From Xanthomonas euvesicatoria pv. euvesicatoria (GTDB taxonomy: Bacteria; Pseudomonadota; Gammaproteobacteria; Xanthomonadales; Xanthomonadaceae), in NCBI RefSeq assembly GCF_020880415.1, contig NZ_JAJIUJ010000037.1, positions 62,001-126,000 on the forward strand: a DNA stretch of 64,000 nucleotides, written 5' to 3'. The position numbers were made by a program, and so were the translations under genes. Of the stretch, positions 20,510-29,844 are shown one piece after another. How positions within the stretch are numbered: position 1 is the stretch's first letter; each line of letters begins with the position of its first letter. The notes under the pieces were generated by a model. That model was not told the DNA's origin. It searched no databases and saw only the letters and a list, made by a program, of their open reading frames with translations.

Positions 20510-22000
20510 ATGGTAAAGATCCAGGTCAGTCATTCGTATTTCCTGCGTTACGACCCCAAGCAATGGGAGCGCGGCAAGCCGTATCCGCCATTGGCGACGT
20601 TGCAGATCGCAGCGCTGCTGCGCGAGCGTGGGCATGCAGTGAGCCTGTTCGATGCAATGCTGGCCAACGATGTGGAGGACTACACCGCCGCACTGCGCGC
20701 TGCGCAGCCGGATCTGGTTGTTTTCTACGAAGACAACTTCAACTTCCTCACCAAGATGTGCCTGAGCCGGATGCGCGAGGCCGCCTGCCGCATGATCGCG
20801 CAGGCCCGTGCCGCCGGCTGCCGCGTGCTGGTGGCCGGCTCGGATGCGTCCGACAACCCGGATGCGTTCCTGGCCGCAGGCGCGCATGCGGTGTTGATCG
20901 GCGAAGGCATCGCCCCGTTGATCTCGTTGCTGGAGCGCATCGAAGCGAAGCCGGATATCACCACCGACCACTGGCTGGAGGGAGTTGCGCAGATCGCCAC
21001 CAGCCAGCCTGCGGCAGTGCGCGTGCATCCCGGCGCGCAACCACCGGACGCACGGCTGAGCGGCCTGCCGGCATGGGACCTGGTGGATATGCCGCGCTAC
21101 CGGCGCTTCTGGCAACAACGGCATGGCCATTTCAGCTTGAACATGGCCGCCTCGCGCGGTTGCCCGTTCCGTTGCAACTGGTGCGCCAAGCCGATCTGGG
21201 GCAATCACTACAAGCGGCGCGGCGCCGAAGAGGTGGCCGCAGAGATGATCCACCTCAAACGCACCTTTCGGCCGGACCATATCTGGATGGCCGACGACAT
21301 CTTCGGCTTCCATATCGATTGGGTGGAGACCTTTGCGCAGCAATTGAGCGATGCCGACGGCGCGGTTCCCTTCACCATCCAGACCCGTGCCGACCTTGCC
21401 AGCGAACGCATGGCCGCAGCGCTGGCGCGCGCCGGCTGCGTGGAGGCCTGGATCGGTGCGGAAAGCGGCAGCCAGCGCATTCTCGACAAGATGACCAAGG
21501 GCACCCAGGTCGGCGAGGTCATCGCCGCACGTGAGCGCCTGGGCACGCAGGGCATCCGCGTGGGTTTCTTCATCCAGCTGGGCTATCTGGGCGAGGAACT
21601 CGACGACATCCTGGCCACGCGCGCATTGGTGACGCAGGCCAATCCGGACATCATCGGAGTCAGCGTGTCGTATCCCCTGCCCGGCACCAAGTTCTACGAA
21701 GAAGTAAAGAATCAGCTGGGCAGCAAGACGCACTGGCAGGATAGCGACGACCTGGCGATGATGTTCCGTGGCGCGTACGACTCCGAGTTCTATCGCAGCG
21801 TCCGCGATCTGCTGCACAGGCAGGTCGATCTGCAAAAGGCGCGTGCCACGATCACGGCCGATGCGTTCGCGCAGGCGTCGGAGCAACTGGAAGCACACTG
21901 GTCTGCCTTGATCGCCAGTGAGGCCCGGCACCGCAGCGAGCCGATGACCCCCAGTGCTGCGCGTCAGCCACGCCACCTGAGCACCGTCCTGGTGGGCTAG
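20510..22000 (+). CDS. B12-binding domain radical SAM protein
   Basis: A 496-residue protein. The N-terminal part (about 10-140) resembles a cobalamin-binding fold (PPLATLQIAALLRERGHAVS, VVFYEDNFNFLT, GCRVLVAGSDASDNP) without the DxHxxG His-on motif. The radical SAM core starts with the cluster motif CPFRCNWC (CxxxCxxC) near residue 220, then IWMADDIFGFHIDW and WIGAESGSQRILDKMTKG. The family is often encoded next to oligosaccharide genes, which fits. The reaction (methylation or other radical chemistry) cannot be deduced. A GTG six bases upstream (20504) lies at better spacing from GAGAG at 20495, so the start is 20504 or 20510. It forms a plus-strand pair with the next gene. Confidence 0.85.
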   Translation: MVKIQVSHSYFLRYDPKQWERGKPYPPLATLQIAALLRERGHAVSLFDAMLANDVEDYTAALRAAQPDLVVFYEDNFNFLTKMCLSRMREAACRMIAQARAAGCRVLVAGSDASDNPDAFLAAGAHAVLIGEGIAPLISLLERIEAKPDITTDHWLEGVAQIATSQPAAVRVHPGAQPPDARLSGLPAWDLVDMPRYRRFWQQRHGHFSLNMAASRGCPFRCNWCAKPIWGNHYKRRGAEEVAAEMIHLKRTFRPDHIWMADDIFGFHIDWVETFAQQLSDADGAVPFTIQTRADLASERMAAALARAGCVEAWIGAESGSQRILDKMTKGTQVGEVIAARERLGTQGIRVGFFIQLGYLGEELDDILATRALVTQANPDIIGVSVSYPLPGTKFYEEVKNQLGSKTHWQDSDDLAMMFRGAYDSEFYRSVRDLLHRQVDLQKARATITADAFAQASEQLEAHWSALIASEARHRSEPMTPSAARQPRHLSTVLVG

Positions 22001-22055
22001 CGCGCGATCGTTTCCACACTTTTCTATCGACACCTTGCCTGACCGGACCACGCGC

Positions 22056-23270
22056 ATGCAGCCCTCCCTTCGCACCATCAAGCACCGCCTGCACACGGCG
22101 ACCGAACGGCTGGCTCTGGAGCTGGCCCAGCCAGGCGATGCACTGCCGCAATGGGACCGGCTGCAGTGGCAGCTGGCGGCAGCGGCAGCGGCCGCGCACG
22201 GCGTTTCGCCGCTGTTGCAGCGCCGCTCGTTGTGGCAGAACGCCGAATGGAATGCCTTCCTGAGCGAACAGCGCAGCCATGTCGAAGACCGCCATCGGCG
22301 CATCGCGCTGCTGCTGACTCGTATCGATACCGCTGCCCGCAGCGTGGGCGTCGCGCTGGTGGGATTGAAAGGAACCGCTTTGCATCGACTGGGTGTGTAT
22401 CTGCCTGGCGACCGCCCGATGGCCGATATCGATCTGCTGGTGGAACCCGACGACGCGCCTGCAGCGGCGGCGTTGTTGTGCGAACTGGGCTACGTCGCTT
22501 CTTTCGAGCAGTGGAAGCACCAGGTATTCAAGCCGCAGCACGGCGAGGCAGTGGCCGGGCTAGGCGAACACCGCGATGCGCCGATCAATATCGAGCTGCA
22601 CACGCGCATCCAGGAACGTTTGCCGGTGAGCAGCGTGGAGATTACTGACCGAATCCGGCCGGAGCGGCCGCAACCGGGCTTGAATCCCTATCCATCGATC
22701 GGCGCATTGATGTGTCACTTGCTGCTGCATGCGGCAGGCGGCATCTGCCACCGCACCATTCGCCTGATGCATCTGCATGATCTTGCCTTGCTGGCAACGC
22801 GCATGGGCCCGCGCGATTGGGAGCAATTGTGGGAAGACAGCGCCATGCCGCCATGGTGGGCGTTGCCGCCACTGCTGTTGCTGCAGCGCTATTACCGCGC
22901 TGTGGTGCCAGCCGCGGTGATGGCGCGCCTGCATGCTGACTGTCCTGCGCTGCTGCGCATGCGAGCAGCCCGGCAAACGCTCACCGCCGCATCGTGCTCG
23001 AACCTGTGGTTATCGGCGCTGCCTGGCATCGAATGGTCGCGCTCGTTGGGCGAAGCGCGGCAGTATCTGCACAGCCGTGTGGTGCCTTCGGCAGAAAGCC
23101 GCAAGGAGCGCGCGGACATGCTGCAGACCCAGTTATGGCTGCAGGATCAGCCATGGGTGCGCCAAACCCAGGCCCGCCGCCTGGTGACGCGCCTGACCAG
23201 ACCGGTGCCGCGCACGGACATGTTGTACGTGGTGCGTGCGGCGCTGGATGGCTATCTGCAGCCGGCGTGA
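22056..23270 (+). CDS. nucleotidyltransferase-fold protein (NTP_transf_5-like)
   Basis: About 404 residues. The motif ALVGLKGTALHRLGVYLPGD followed by MADIDLLV is the G-K-G/DxD signature of the uncharacterised nucleotidyltransferase family often found with HprK-like and polysaccharide genes. Helical C-terminal half (ALMCHLLLHAAGGICHRTIR). The ATG at 22056 is used; TTG at 22035 would add seven residues. It follows the radical SAM gene by 55 bp on the same strand and is probably cotranscribed. Likely role is transfer of a nucleotidyl group or a related activity on a cluster substrate; this is inference only. Confidence 0.75.
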   Translation: MQPSLRTIKHRLHTATERLALELAQPGDALPQWDRLQWQLAAAAAAAHGVSPLLQRRSLWQNAEWNAFLSEQRSHVEDRHRRIALLLTRIDTAARSVGVALVGLKGTALHRLGVYLPGDRPMADIDLLVEPDDAPAAAALLCELGYVASFEQWKHQVFKPQHGEAVAGLGEHRDAPINIELHTRIQERLPVSSVEITDRIRPERPQPGLNPYPSIGALMCHLLLHAAGGICHRTIRLMHLHDLALLATRMGPRDWEQLWEDSAMPPWWALPPLLLLQRYYRAVVPAAVMARLHADCPALLRMRAARQTLTAASCSNLWLSALPGIEWSRSLGEARQYLHSRVVPSAESRKERADMLQTQLWLQDQPWVRQTQARRLVTRLTRPVPRTDMLYVVRAALDGYLQPA

Positions 23271-23507
23271 GGCTGCGCTAAGCGCGGCTAACAAAACGTA
23301 GCGAGCAGCCGTCAGGTGGGCGCGGACGGCGCGCTCAGAACCGCAGCGTACATGTGGCACATGCCGATTCCGAGCACCGGTGGCACCCGGCTGGCGGCTG
23401 CACAGTGGTTTTGTCAGCTGCCAAGGAGTTTTATATCCAGCACGCTCCTCGCTCAAGGCACGAGCGCACGAGATCACCGACGATAGCGCCCTGCCTTGCC
23501 GCGCACA

Positions 23508-24629
23508 TCAACGCACTTCAGGCAGCGGCCGCTGCTCGCACAGCCGGCGATACAACTGCTCGAACAGGCGCGTGGTCAATGCCGCATCTTCGCGGACGGC
23601 GCGGCATTGCGCCGCCCAGGCAAGGCGCAAGCGCAGTTCGTCGTCGCCGAGCACCTGGCGGATGGCCTCTGCCATTCCGGCCCAGTCGCCCGGCGGCACC
23701 GCCAATGCACACACAGGGGCCCACTCGACCAGATGCCCCACCGCAGTTCCCACCGTAGGAACCCCTGCAACGGCAGCTTCCAGCAGCACCAGCGGCCCGG
23801 CTTCGTGCAGCGAGGACAGCACCAGCAGATCGGCCGACAGCATGATCGGGCGCAACTCGCGCTGGGTCTTGAAACCGAGAAAACGCACCTGTTGCTGCAC
23901 GCCGAGCTGCTGCACCAGGCGCTGCATGGCACCGCCCAATGTGTCGACGCCCACCATGTCCAGGGTGAAGGCAACGCCGGCGCGCTTGAGTGCGGCCATT
24001 GCCTGCAACAAGGTGGCCTGATCCTTGACCGGATTGAGGCTTGCCACATGCAGCAGGCGCGGGGTCGGCCCGGTACGGGCGCGCGGCGCTGCAGGCGGCC
24101 AGGCGCGCAGATCCACGCCCAGCGGTACGCGTTGCGCAGCAATGCCCAGTGCCTGCAGCGAAGCGATGATGGGCGCGCTGGCAGCCGTTACCTGGTCGGC
24201 AAGCCGCAGGATCATCGCCTCGCGCAGACGCCCTCGCCATCTGCGGCGGCCGCCGTAATCGATGCGATGCAAGGCCACCAACTCGCCGCCGGCGATATGC
24301 ACCATGCTGGGACGGCGTAGCAGCTTGGCGGCAGTGACCGCGATCAAGCTGCAATAGCCGGAAAAAATCGCCTGAATCACAGCGAACGGTTCGCGCCGGT
24401 GCTCGTCGCAGATGGCGGCAATTGCGCGCAGCCGCGTCCGACGCGCGCCGATGTTGTGCACCGTGGCACCGCGCAGGCGCCAGATGCCCGGCTGCGGCTC
24501 TTGATGCAGCACGAACACGTGCACGTCATGGTTGCGTGCCAGCCACTCGATCAAGGTCAGGAACACCGGGATCACGCGGACTTCCCCGCTCCGATCCACA
24601 CCACCTGGCACCACCAAGGCCAGCTTCAT
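23508..24629 (-). CDS. glycosyltransferase family 4
   Basis: A 373-residue GT-B glycosyltransferase. The start is MKLALVVPGGVDRSGEVRV; the upstream extension lies in the neighbouring gene. The N-terminal domain has a glycine-rich loop (VPGGVDRSGE) and VHIAGGELVALHRIDYGG. The C-terminal domain has RLLHVASLNPVKDQATLLQA and the EX7E region SSLHEAGPLVLLEAAVAGVP. Its ATG overlaps the stop of the upstream GT gene (ATGA). It should add one sugar from a nucleotide donor in the cytoplasm to the lipid-linked repeat unit. It is the last gene of the minus-strand glycan series. Confidence 0.9.
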   Translation of the reverse strand: MKLALVVPGGVDRSGEVRVIPVFLTLIEWLARNHDVHVFVLHQEPQPGIWRLRGATVHNIGARRTRLRAIAAICDEHRREPFAVIQAIFSGYCSLIAVTAAKLLRRPSMVHIAGGELVALHRIDYGGRRRWRGRLREAMILRLADQVTAASAPIIASLQALGIAAQRVPLGVDLRAWPPAAPRARTGPTPRLLHVASLNPVKDQATLLQAMAALKRAGVAFTLDMVGVDTLGGAMQRLVQQLGVQQQVRFLGFKTQRELRPIMLSADLLVLSSLHEAGPLVLLEAAVAGVPTVGTAVGHLVEWAPVCALAVPPGDWAGMAEAIRQVLGDDELRLRLAWAAQCRAVREDAALTTRLFEQLYRRLCEQRPLPEVR

Positions 24630-25756
24630 GCGGTGCGCTCCGGCGTGGTCGCGCGCAAGTGCGTATAAGCCTGCGCCCAGCGCCGGCCCACTGCGGCAAA
24701 CGACAGGCGCGCGTCGAAATGGGCACGCACCTGTGCGCGCGAGGGGCGTTGCCGACTGACGCGCAGCAACAGTTCCGACAATGCCGATGCATCGCCGACC
24801 GGCCACAACTCGCCCATTGCGCCGTCATCGCTGAGCGCACGAAACGACGCAATGGCCGTCAGCAGCGGCAGGCAACCGCAGGCATAGGCTTCCAGTGCGG
24901 CATAACCGCAACTTTCTGCATGGCTGGCAGAAACAAACAAATCCGCCGCACGCAGCAGCTCCTGCACGTGTGCGTGCTCGACCTTGCCGAGCAAGTGGAC
25001 GCATCTGTCCAGCTGTGGGTCGGCGCGCAGGCGCTGCTGCACCTGCGCCATCAGTGGCGCCTGGTCGAACACGCACCACAACCGCAGACCGGGCAACGCA
25101 CGCGCAGCCAGGGCCACTGCATCGAGCACACAGAGCGGGTCCTTGGCTGGACTGAAATGGCCGATCCACACCACACAAGGGTCACCGTGCACCCGCGTCT
25201 GCTCGCGTGCCTGCAATCGGTCGCCCGGGGTGAAGCGGCTGCTGGATTCGGGGATGGCATACAGCTGCGTGCTGCGGCGAAACAGGCGCGCACGCACGAA
25301 CGGCCGCGCCAGCTCCAGCGAGGTGAACGCGATGCCGGCTGCGGCCGCGTAGCGTGCGCGCCACAGGCGCCTGGCCCACCAGCGTGGTGGCCGGTTGGCA
25401 TGATCCTGCAGCAGAATCGGCAGCTGCGGCAGCAGGCGCGCCAGACGCCGCGCGTCGCCGGCGAATTCCAGACCATGTACATGCAGCACATCGGCATCGA
25501 TCTCGTGCAGCAATGCGGCTAGCGTACCGGCGCGGACTGCGCTGCCACGCTGGTGCAGATCGACGAAGCGGTAATCCACGCCCTGGTGGCGCAACCTGGT
25601 GTTCAAGGCGGAGGCCTGGATCACCGACACCTGCACGCCAGCACTGGCGACAGCTTCGGCGATATCTGCCAACGTCGGCCATTGCGCGAACACCTGCTCC
25701 ACGTTCAGGCCATCGGGCGTGGGAACCAGATTCAGCTGTGCGACGTGCAGGCTCAT
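24626..25756 (-). CDS. glycosyltransferase family 4, second
   Basis: A 376-residue GT-B enzyme from MSLHVAQLNLVPTPDG. The motifs VVWIGHFSPAKDPLCVLDAV and SASHAESCGYAALEAYACGC (EX7E-type) mark the donor-binding domain. LHVHGLEFAGDARRLARLLP is in the acceptor domain. It overlaps the following GT by 4 bp (ATGA) and follows a methyltransferase gene after 124 bp. Probably adds another residue of the same repeat unit. Confidence 0.9.
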   Translation of the reverse strand: MSLHVAQLNLVPTPDGLNVEQVFAQWPTLADIAEAVASAGVQVSVIQASALNTRLRHQGVDYRFVDLHQRGSAVRAGTLAALLHEIDADVLHVHGLEFAGDARRLARLLPQLPILLQDHANRPPRWWARRLWRARYAAAAGIAFTSLELARPFVRARLFRRSTQLYAIPESSSRFTPGDRLQAREQTRVHGDPCVVWIGHFSPAKDPLCVLDAVALAARALPGLRLWCVFDQAPLMAQVQQRLRADPQLDRCVHLLGKVEHAHVQELLRAADLFVSASHAESCGYAALEAYACGCLPLLTAIASFRALSDDGAMGELWPVGDASALSELLLRVSRQRPSRAQVRAHFDARLSFAAVGRRWAQAYTHLRATTPERTA

Positions 25757-25880
25757 AGGGCCGGCAGCGCCTGGATGGCGATCGACGCAACGTCGCTGCT
25801 GCTTGCCGCTGCGACCGCAGCGTGCCGCTGACGGGCAGTAACCCACGCACAGACAGCCACTGCGGTGTGCAAGATCTTGC

Positions 25881-26579
25881 TCACGCGACCCGTCGCAGCC
25901 GTAGCACCAGCGCAACCGGCACCTGCAGCGCCATCTTGTCGAAACGTGCCCCGGCCGGGATATCCGCGGGATCCAGTATCGGCTCGGACACGGCTTCGAT
26001 CGCGAACCCGAGTGCGGTGCATGCCGAATGCCAGTGGCTATAGAGATGCGGGGTGTGGCGGACCGCGTAGTGCTGCCCATCGGCCTTGAAGTCGCGCCGC
26101 CAGCCCAGCGCGTGGCCGATCGGGTGGACGTCGCTGCACAGCACGATGCCGCCGACGCGGGTGACGCGATGCAGTTCTTCCAGCGCCGGCCATAGCTGTT
26201 GCAGGTGCCCCACCACCAGACCGCACACGCTCAGGTCGGCCACCGTATCGGGCAACGGCAGATGATCCAGGCTGCCTTGTTGCAGAACGATGCGTGCGGC
26301 CGGCCAGTCCTGTGCGAGCTCGGTACCGGCACGGTGCAGCATCTGCGGCGACAGGTCGACACCGGTCACTTGCCGGGCCCCACGGTGCAGTGCGTGCAGC
26401 ATGTAGCGGCCGCTGCCGCAGCCGGCGTCCAGCACGTGCTGGCCCTGCAGGCTGGATGGCATCAGTGCGAGCATGGCGCGCTCTTCGGCCAGCATCACCG
26501 GGTTGTGCGCGTGCGGTGGATACGCCTGCGCCCACAGTGCGTAGGCAGCAGCGGGCTCGAGCACCGGCACTGCGCTCAC
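25881..26579 (-). CDS. class I SAM-dependent methyltransferase
   Basis: A 232-residue Rossmann methyltransferase. The GTG start overlaps the amidohydrolase stop (GTGA). Motif I is HVLDAGCGSGRYMLHAL, the acidic residue after strand 2 is in VTGVDLSPQM, and motif IV is ADLSVCGLVVGHL. The substrate is unknown; in this setting a sugar or amino-sugar O- or N-methyltransferase is plausible. Confidence 0.85.
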   Translation of the reverse strand: MSAVPVLEPAAAYALWAQAYPPHAHNPVMLAEERAMLALMPSSLQGQHVLDAGCGSGRYMLHALHRGARQVTGVDLSPQMLHRAGTELAQDWPAARIVLQQGSLDHLPLPDTVADLSVCGLVVGHLQQLWPALEELHRVTRVGGIVLCSDVHPIGHALGWRRDFKADGQHYAVRHTPHLYSHWHSACTALGFAIEAVSEPILDPADIPAGARFDKMALQVPVALVLRLRRVA

Positions 26580-27823
26580 GAAAGCGCTCCATTGGCAACC
26601 GGCGCATGGGTAACCTGCGCGGCGGCCTGCGCCGGCTGCTCCTGCGTTAAACGCTGAAGACCGGGTTCGAGCGCCAGCACCGCGGGGTCGGCCAGCGTGG
26701 CATCGAGCAATTTGGGCCGTCCGTCCAGCAACACCGGCACGCTCCGGATGCCGGCCGCGCCGAACCACGGCGCAAAATCCGGATCGGCGATGCGCGGCTT
26801 GCCATCGCGAATCACCGCACGCAAGTCGCTGCGCGTGCAACCGATGATGCTGCTGGCAGGTTCGCCGCCGCGGTCGCGCACGATCAACACATCTGCAGCG
26901 GCTCCAGGCGCGATCCGCCCACGCGTTGCCATGCGCAGGATACGCGCACAGTCACTGGTGACCATGCCAAGCAGTTGGTCCGGTGCCAGTCCGCTCCGGC
27001 TGGCGACCTGCAGTTCTTCCAGCAGGTCGCGCGCGCCGCTGATGCGCGAATCGTTGCCCAGCGCCAGCCGGCCGGCCATGCACAAGCGCCACGGATCGAG
27101 CGTGCGGCCGAGCAGCGCCTGATTGCTGGACGGACACCACACCACGGCTGCGCCACGCGCGATCACGCGCTCGACATCCTGCTCACCCATGCCCACGCCG
27201 TGGATCAACACCGTGTTGGCGGCCAGGCAGCCGAGCCGGTCGAGTTCGTCGAGCTCGGCACGCGCCACCGCATCGGTGCCTTCGGCCAGATGGATCATCC
27301 AGGGATGCGCTGGCAGGGTCGCGGCAAAGCTGCTTTGTACGGGCGGGCCGTAGCCTGTCCACCCCAATGCGTAGCTCCAGCCGAAGTCGCGCAGCAGGCT
27401 CACCGGGAAATTCGCTTCGTCCAGCGTGGCGTGCCATGGGTCGTGCTGGGCCACGCACGTGACGCCGGCCAACAGGTTCTTCAAACCGCCATGGCGCAAC
27501 CGCACTGCCTTGGGCACACGCAGTGCGGCAGCCACGTCCGGATGCTGGAAATGCGCCTGAAATGCCTGGATCCACGCGTAGCTGTTGCGAAACGGCGCGG
27601 CCTGCGGCAGCGGCGGCACGCAGTTGACCTGCAGATGTTCGTGCGCATTGATCAGGCCCGGCGCCAGCACATGCCCTTGCAGATCCATGCGCACGGTGCC
27701 GGTGCCCAGCGTGCCGCCGAAGCGCCCCGCGCGGATCGTCACTGCGGCACGCGACGGACCGGCCTGGGTGATCGCACGTGCGCCTTGCAGGCAGACATCG
27801 GCCATGGCCATCGACTGCTCCAC
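26576..27823 (-). CDS. amidohydrolase superfamily protein
   Basis: A 415-residue protein of the metal-dependent amidohydrolase (ATZ/TRZ/guanine deaminase-like) type. PGLINAHEHLQVN gives an HxH-like metal site, VLIHGVGMGEQDVERVIARG a further His, and LALGNDSRISGARDLLEEL the late Asp. The start is a GTG directly abutting the previous stop; an ATG 12 bp on is the alternative. Such enzymes normally deaminate or hydrolyse small molecules. Its presence in the middle of a glycan series, tightly coupled to methyltransferases on both sides, suggests it edits a sugar substituent or precursor. This is inference. Confidence 0.82.
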   Translation of the reverse strand: MEQSMAMADVCLQGARAITQAGPSRAAVTIRAGRFGGTLGTGTVRMDLQGHVLAPGLINAHEHLQVNCVPPLPQAAPFRNSYAWIQAFQAHFQHPDVAAALRVPKAVRLRHGGLKNLLAGVTCVAQHDPWHATLDEANFPVSLLRDFGWSYALGWTGYGPPVQSSFAATLPAHPWMIHLAEGTDAVARAELDELDRLGCLAANTVLIHGVGMGEQDVERVIARGAAVVWCPSSNQALLGRTLDPWRLCMAGRLALGNDSRISGARDLLEELQVASRSGLAPDQLLGMVTSDCARILRMATRGRIAPGAAADVLIVRDRGGEPASSIIGCTRSDLRAVIRDGKPRIADPDFAPWFGAAGIRSVPVLLDGRPKLLDATLADPAVLALEPGLQRLTQEQPAQAAAQVTHAPVANGALS

Positions 27824-28666
27824 TCAGCGCTTGCGCATCACGATCAGAAAGTGATCGCCCATGTCGCGCAGCAGCGGCAGCCCGCCCCACCGGTCGTCGC
27901 AGCGCCCCAGGCGCTCGGACAGGCGTGGATTGCGTTCGCAAAACTCCACCAGATACGGCGGCGGCAGGAACAGGCTCAAGGCGCGGTAGCTGTCCAGGGC
28001 GAAGTGCGTTTCGAATGCACGGTAGAACTCGCGCGGCAGGTGGTACCAGGTCCAGATGGTGTGCCCATTCATGCCCACCGCAATTGCGCCTTTGGCGGCA
28101 CGCACCGCCGCGCGCCTGAGGCGCCCACGCAAGGCGTAATGGCCAATTTCCCACGGGCAGATCCGCCCGATCACCGAAAACACCAAGCAGCCGTCCGGGC
28201 GCAGCAGGCGCGCGCACTGTGCGGCAACGGCCGGCAGATCGGGCGCGCAATTGAGCGGGCCGAAGTTGGAGTACATGCCATCGAAGCTGCCTTCCAGCCG
28301 ATCGAGTTGCTGGATGCCGACATGCGCGGTGGTGAGGCGTTCTTGCAGGCCGTGCGTGGCAGCGCGATGGCGGGTGCGCTCGACCATGGCCGGCGACCAG
28401 TCGGTGGCCAGCACGGAATATCCGCGGCGCGCGAATTCGCCAGCATCCAGGCCGGTACCGCAGCCCAGATCGACCAGCCGCGACCCCACCGGCAACTCGC
28501 TCGCTACGGTGTCCCACAGCGTGGTGCGCATGCGCTGGATCAGCGCGTTGTTGCCGCGGGGACCATCGTAGTCGGGAGCAACGCTGTCGAAAGCACGTTG
28601 CGTTTCCAGCAGTTGCTCCGGCGCGACAGTGCCGCCCCGCGCCGCATGCTCACTGAGTGACGACAT
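27824..28666 (-). CDS. class I SAM-dependent methyltransferase, second
   Basis: A 280-residue methyltransferase. RAFDSVAPDYDGPRGNNALI is a typical N-terminus; motif I is RLVDLGCGTGLDAGEFA; the acidic residue is in VLATDWSPAMVERT; later DRLEGSFDGMYSNFGPLNCA. The C-terminal region is long and includes YHLPREFYRAFETHF. Related proteins methylate sugars or small molecules. Directly followed by the amidohydrolase with no gap. A 283-bp gap separates it from the upstream Wzz-like gene, so a promoter may lie there. Confidence 0.86.
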   Translation of the reverse strand: MSSLSEHAARGGTVAPEQLLETQRAFDSVAPDYDGPRGNNALIQRMRTTLWDTVASELPVGSRLVDLGCGTGLDAGEFARRGYSVLATDWSPAMVERTRHRAATHGLQERLTTAHVGIQQLDRLEGSFDGMYSNFGPLNCAPDLPAVAAQCARLLRPDGCLVFSVIGRICPWEIGHYALRGRLRRAAVRAAKGAIAVGMNGHTIWTWYHLPREFYRAFETHFALDSYRALSLFLPPPYLVEFCERNPRLSERLGRCDDRWGGLPLLRDMGDHFLIVMRKR

Positions 28667-28949
28667 GCGCAGCCTCCCACACCCGTCCTATTGTTTTCAC
28701 CACACACTCTCCGGTCGCAACGCCACCAATGCGGCATCGCTTGATAGACCCGTGAGTGCGCGATGTTGCCGGTTTGGTTGCAGCGCACTGGATGGTGGCC
28801 GAGCTGGCACAGGCAATCACACCCAAGATGCATGCATTGGCCAAACGCGCCGCACGCGATGCACGGTCTCGCTTTCGCTCGCGTATCACCCGGCGCCTGC
28901 TGCATGCGAGAACGCATTCCCCAGATTGCGCCGAGGCACCACTGCAGCG

Positions 28950-29801
28950 TCACACACCAGCGTGTGCAGGAGTCCGCGCACGACGACGCACCGCATTGCG
29001 CAGCACCGCGGCCAGCACGCCCAGCCCTGCGCCGGCCAGCAGGCCGGCCGCCCAGACGGTGATCGCATTTGGATACGCCTGGCGGTCGGGCACGTACAGC
29101 GGCCACGCCAGCGAGGTCTGGTAGGTGTAGCGCGCGGTGAGCCGGGCGACGAGGTCGTCGCGCTCGGTCTTCAAGGCGCGAATCGTGGTGTTGCTGTCGG
29201 TGAGCAACACGCCCGCCAGCACCTGTGTCGGCGTGGCGGAAGCCCCTCCCTGCCCGGCCTGCAATTGCCGCTGCAGCTGCTCGCGATGGCTGGTGGCCGC
29301 GCGCAGATCCTCGCTCAAGCCCTGCAGGCGGGCGCGCGCAAGATCGAGCGCAGCTGCATTGGTGTCACCGTTCAGTATCTGCAGTTGCGTCACGGTGGCC
29401 GTGGCCAGCGTGCGCGCCTGCTGCGCCGATTCAGCCCGGATGGTCACACCGATCAGATTGGCGTAAGGGTCGGGGTCCGGCTTCAGGCTGCCGCGATACA
29501 GCTGCGCGGCGCGGCTATCGAGCGGCACCTGCGCCTGACGCAACACCGCATCCTGAAACAGCCGCGTTTTCATGCGATCGATCACGCGCTGAAACGGTTC
29601 GACCTTGGGGTCGCGGCCAGCAGGAGTCGGGCCGATTTCGCCAACCTGGATCCACGCGGTTGCCTCCCATTGCGGTTTGGCCAGGCGGGTGAAGGCGAAG
29701 GTCAGGCCCAGCACCACCACCAGCGCTACCACTGCCCAGCGCCATTCCCGGCGCAGGATGCGCCACAGGTCGATCAGATAGATTTCGTCGTGTTGATTCA
29801 T
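28950..29801 (-). CDS. Wzz-like chain length determinant protein
   Basis: A 283-residue inner-membrane polysaccharide co-polymerase. It starts MNQHDEIYLIDLWRILRREW, the Wzz N-terminus, with TM1 about 21-40 and a second TM about 245-265 (NAITVWAAGLLAGAGLGVLA). The periplasmic part between is coiled-coil rich (ARLQGLSEDLRAATSHREQL). No tyrosine-kinase domain is attached. It would set the number of repeat units polymerised by the Wzy-like protein encoded just upstream (43-bp gap). Confidence 0.87.
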   Translation of the reverse strand: MNQHDEIYLIDLWRILRREWRWAVVALVVVLGLTFAFTRLAKPQWEATAWIQVGEIGPTPAGRDPKVEPFQRVIDRMKTRLFQDAVLRQAQVPLDSRAAQLYRGSLKPDPDPYANLIGVTIRAESAQQARTLATATVTQLQILNGDTNAAALDLARARLQGLSEDLRAATSHREQLQRQLQAGQGGASATPTQVLAGVLLTDSNTTIRALKTERDDLVARLTARYTYQTSLAWPLYVPDRQAYPNAITVWAAGLLAGAGLGVLAAVLRNAVRRRARTPAHAGV

Positions 29802-29844
29802 GGGCGTGGCTCTGCAACGGGGCGAATAATGACGTGCTGCCCGC

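Noticed and set aside
17442-23270. Lasso-peptide biosynthetic cluster
   Set aside because: The HprK-like kinase and exporter recall some lasso loci, but no asparagine-synthetase-like cyclase, transglutaminase-like protease or recognisable precursor is present.
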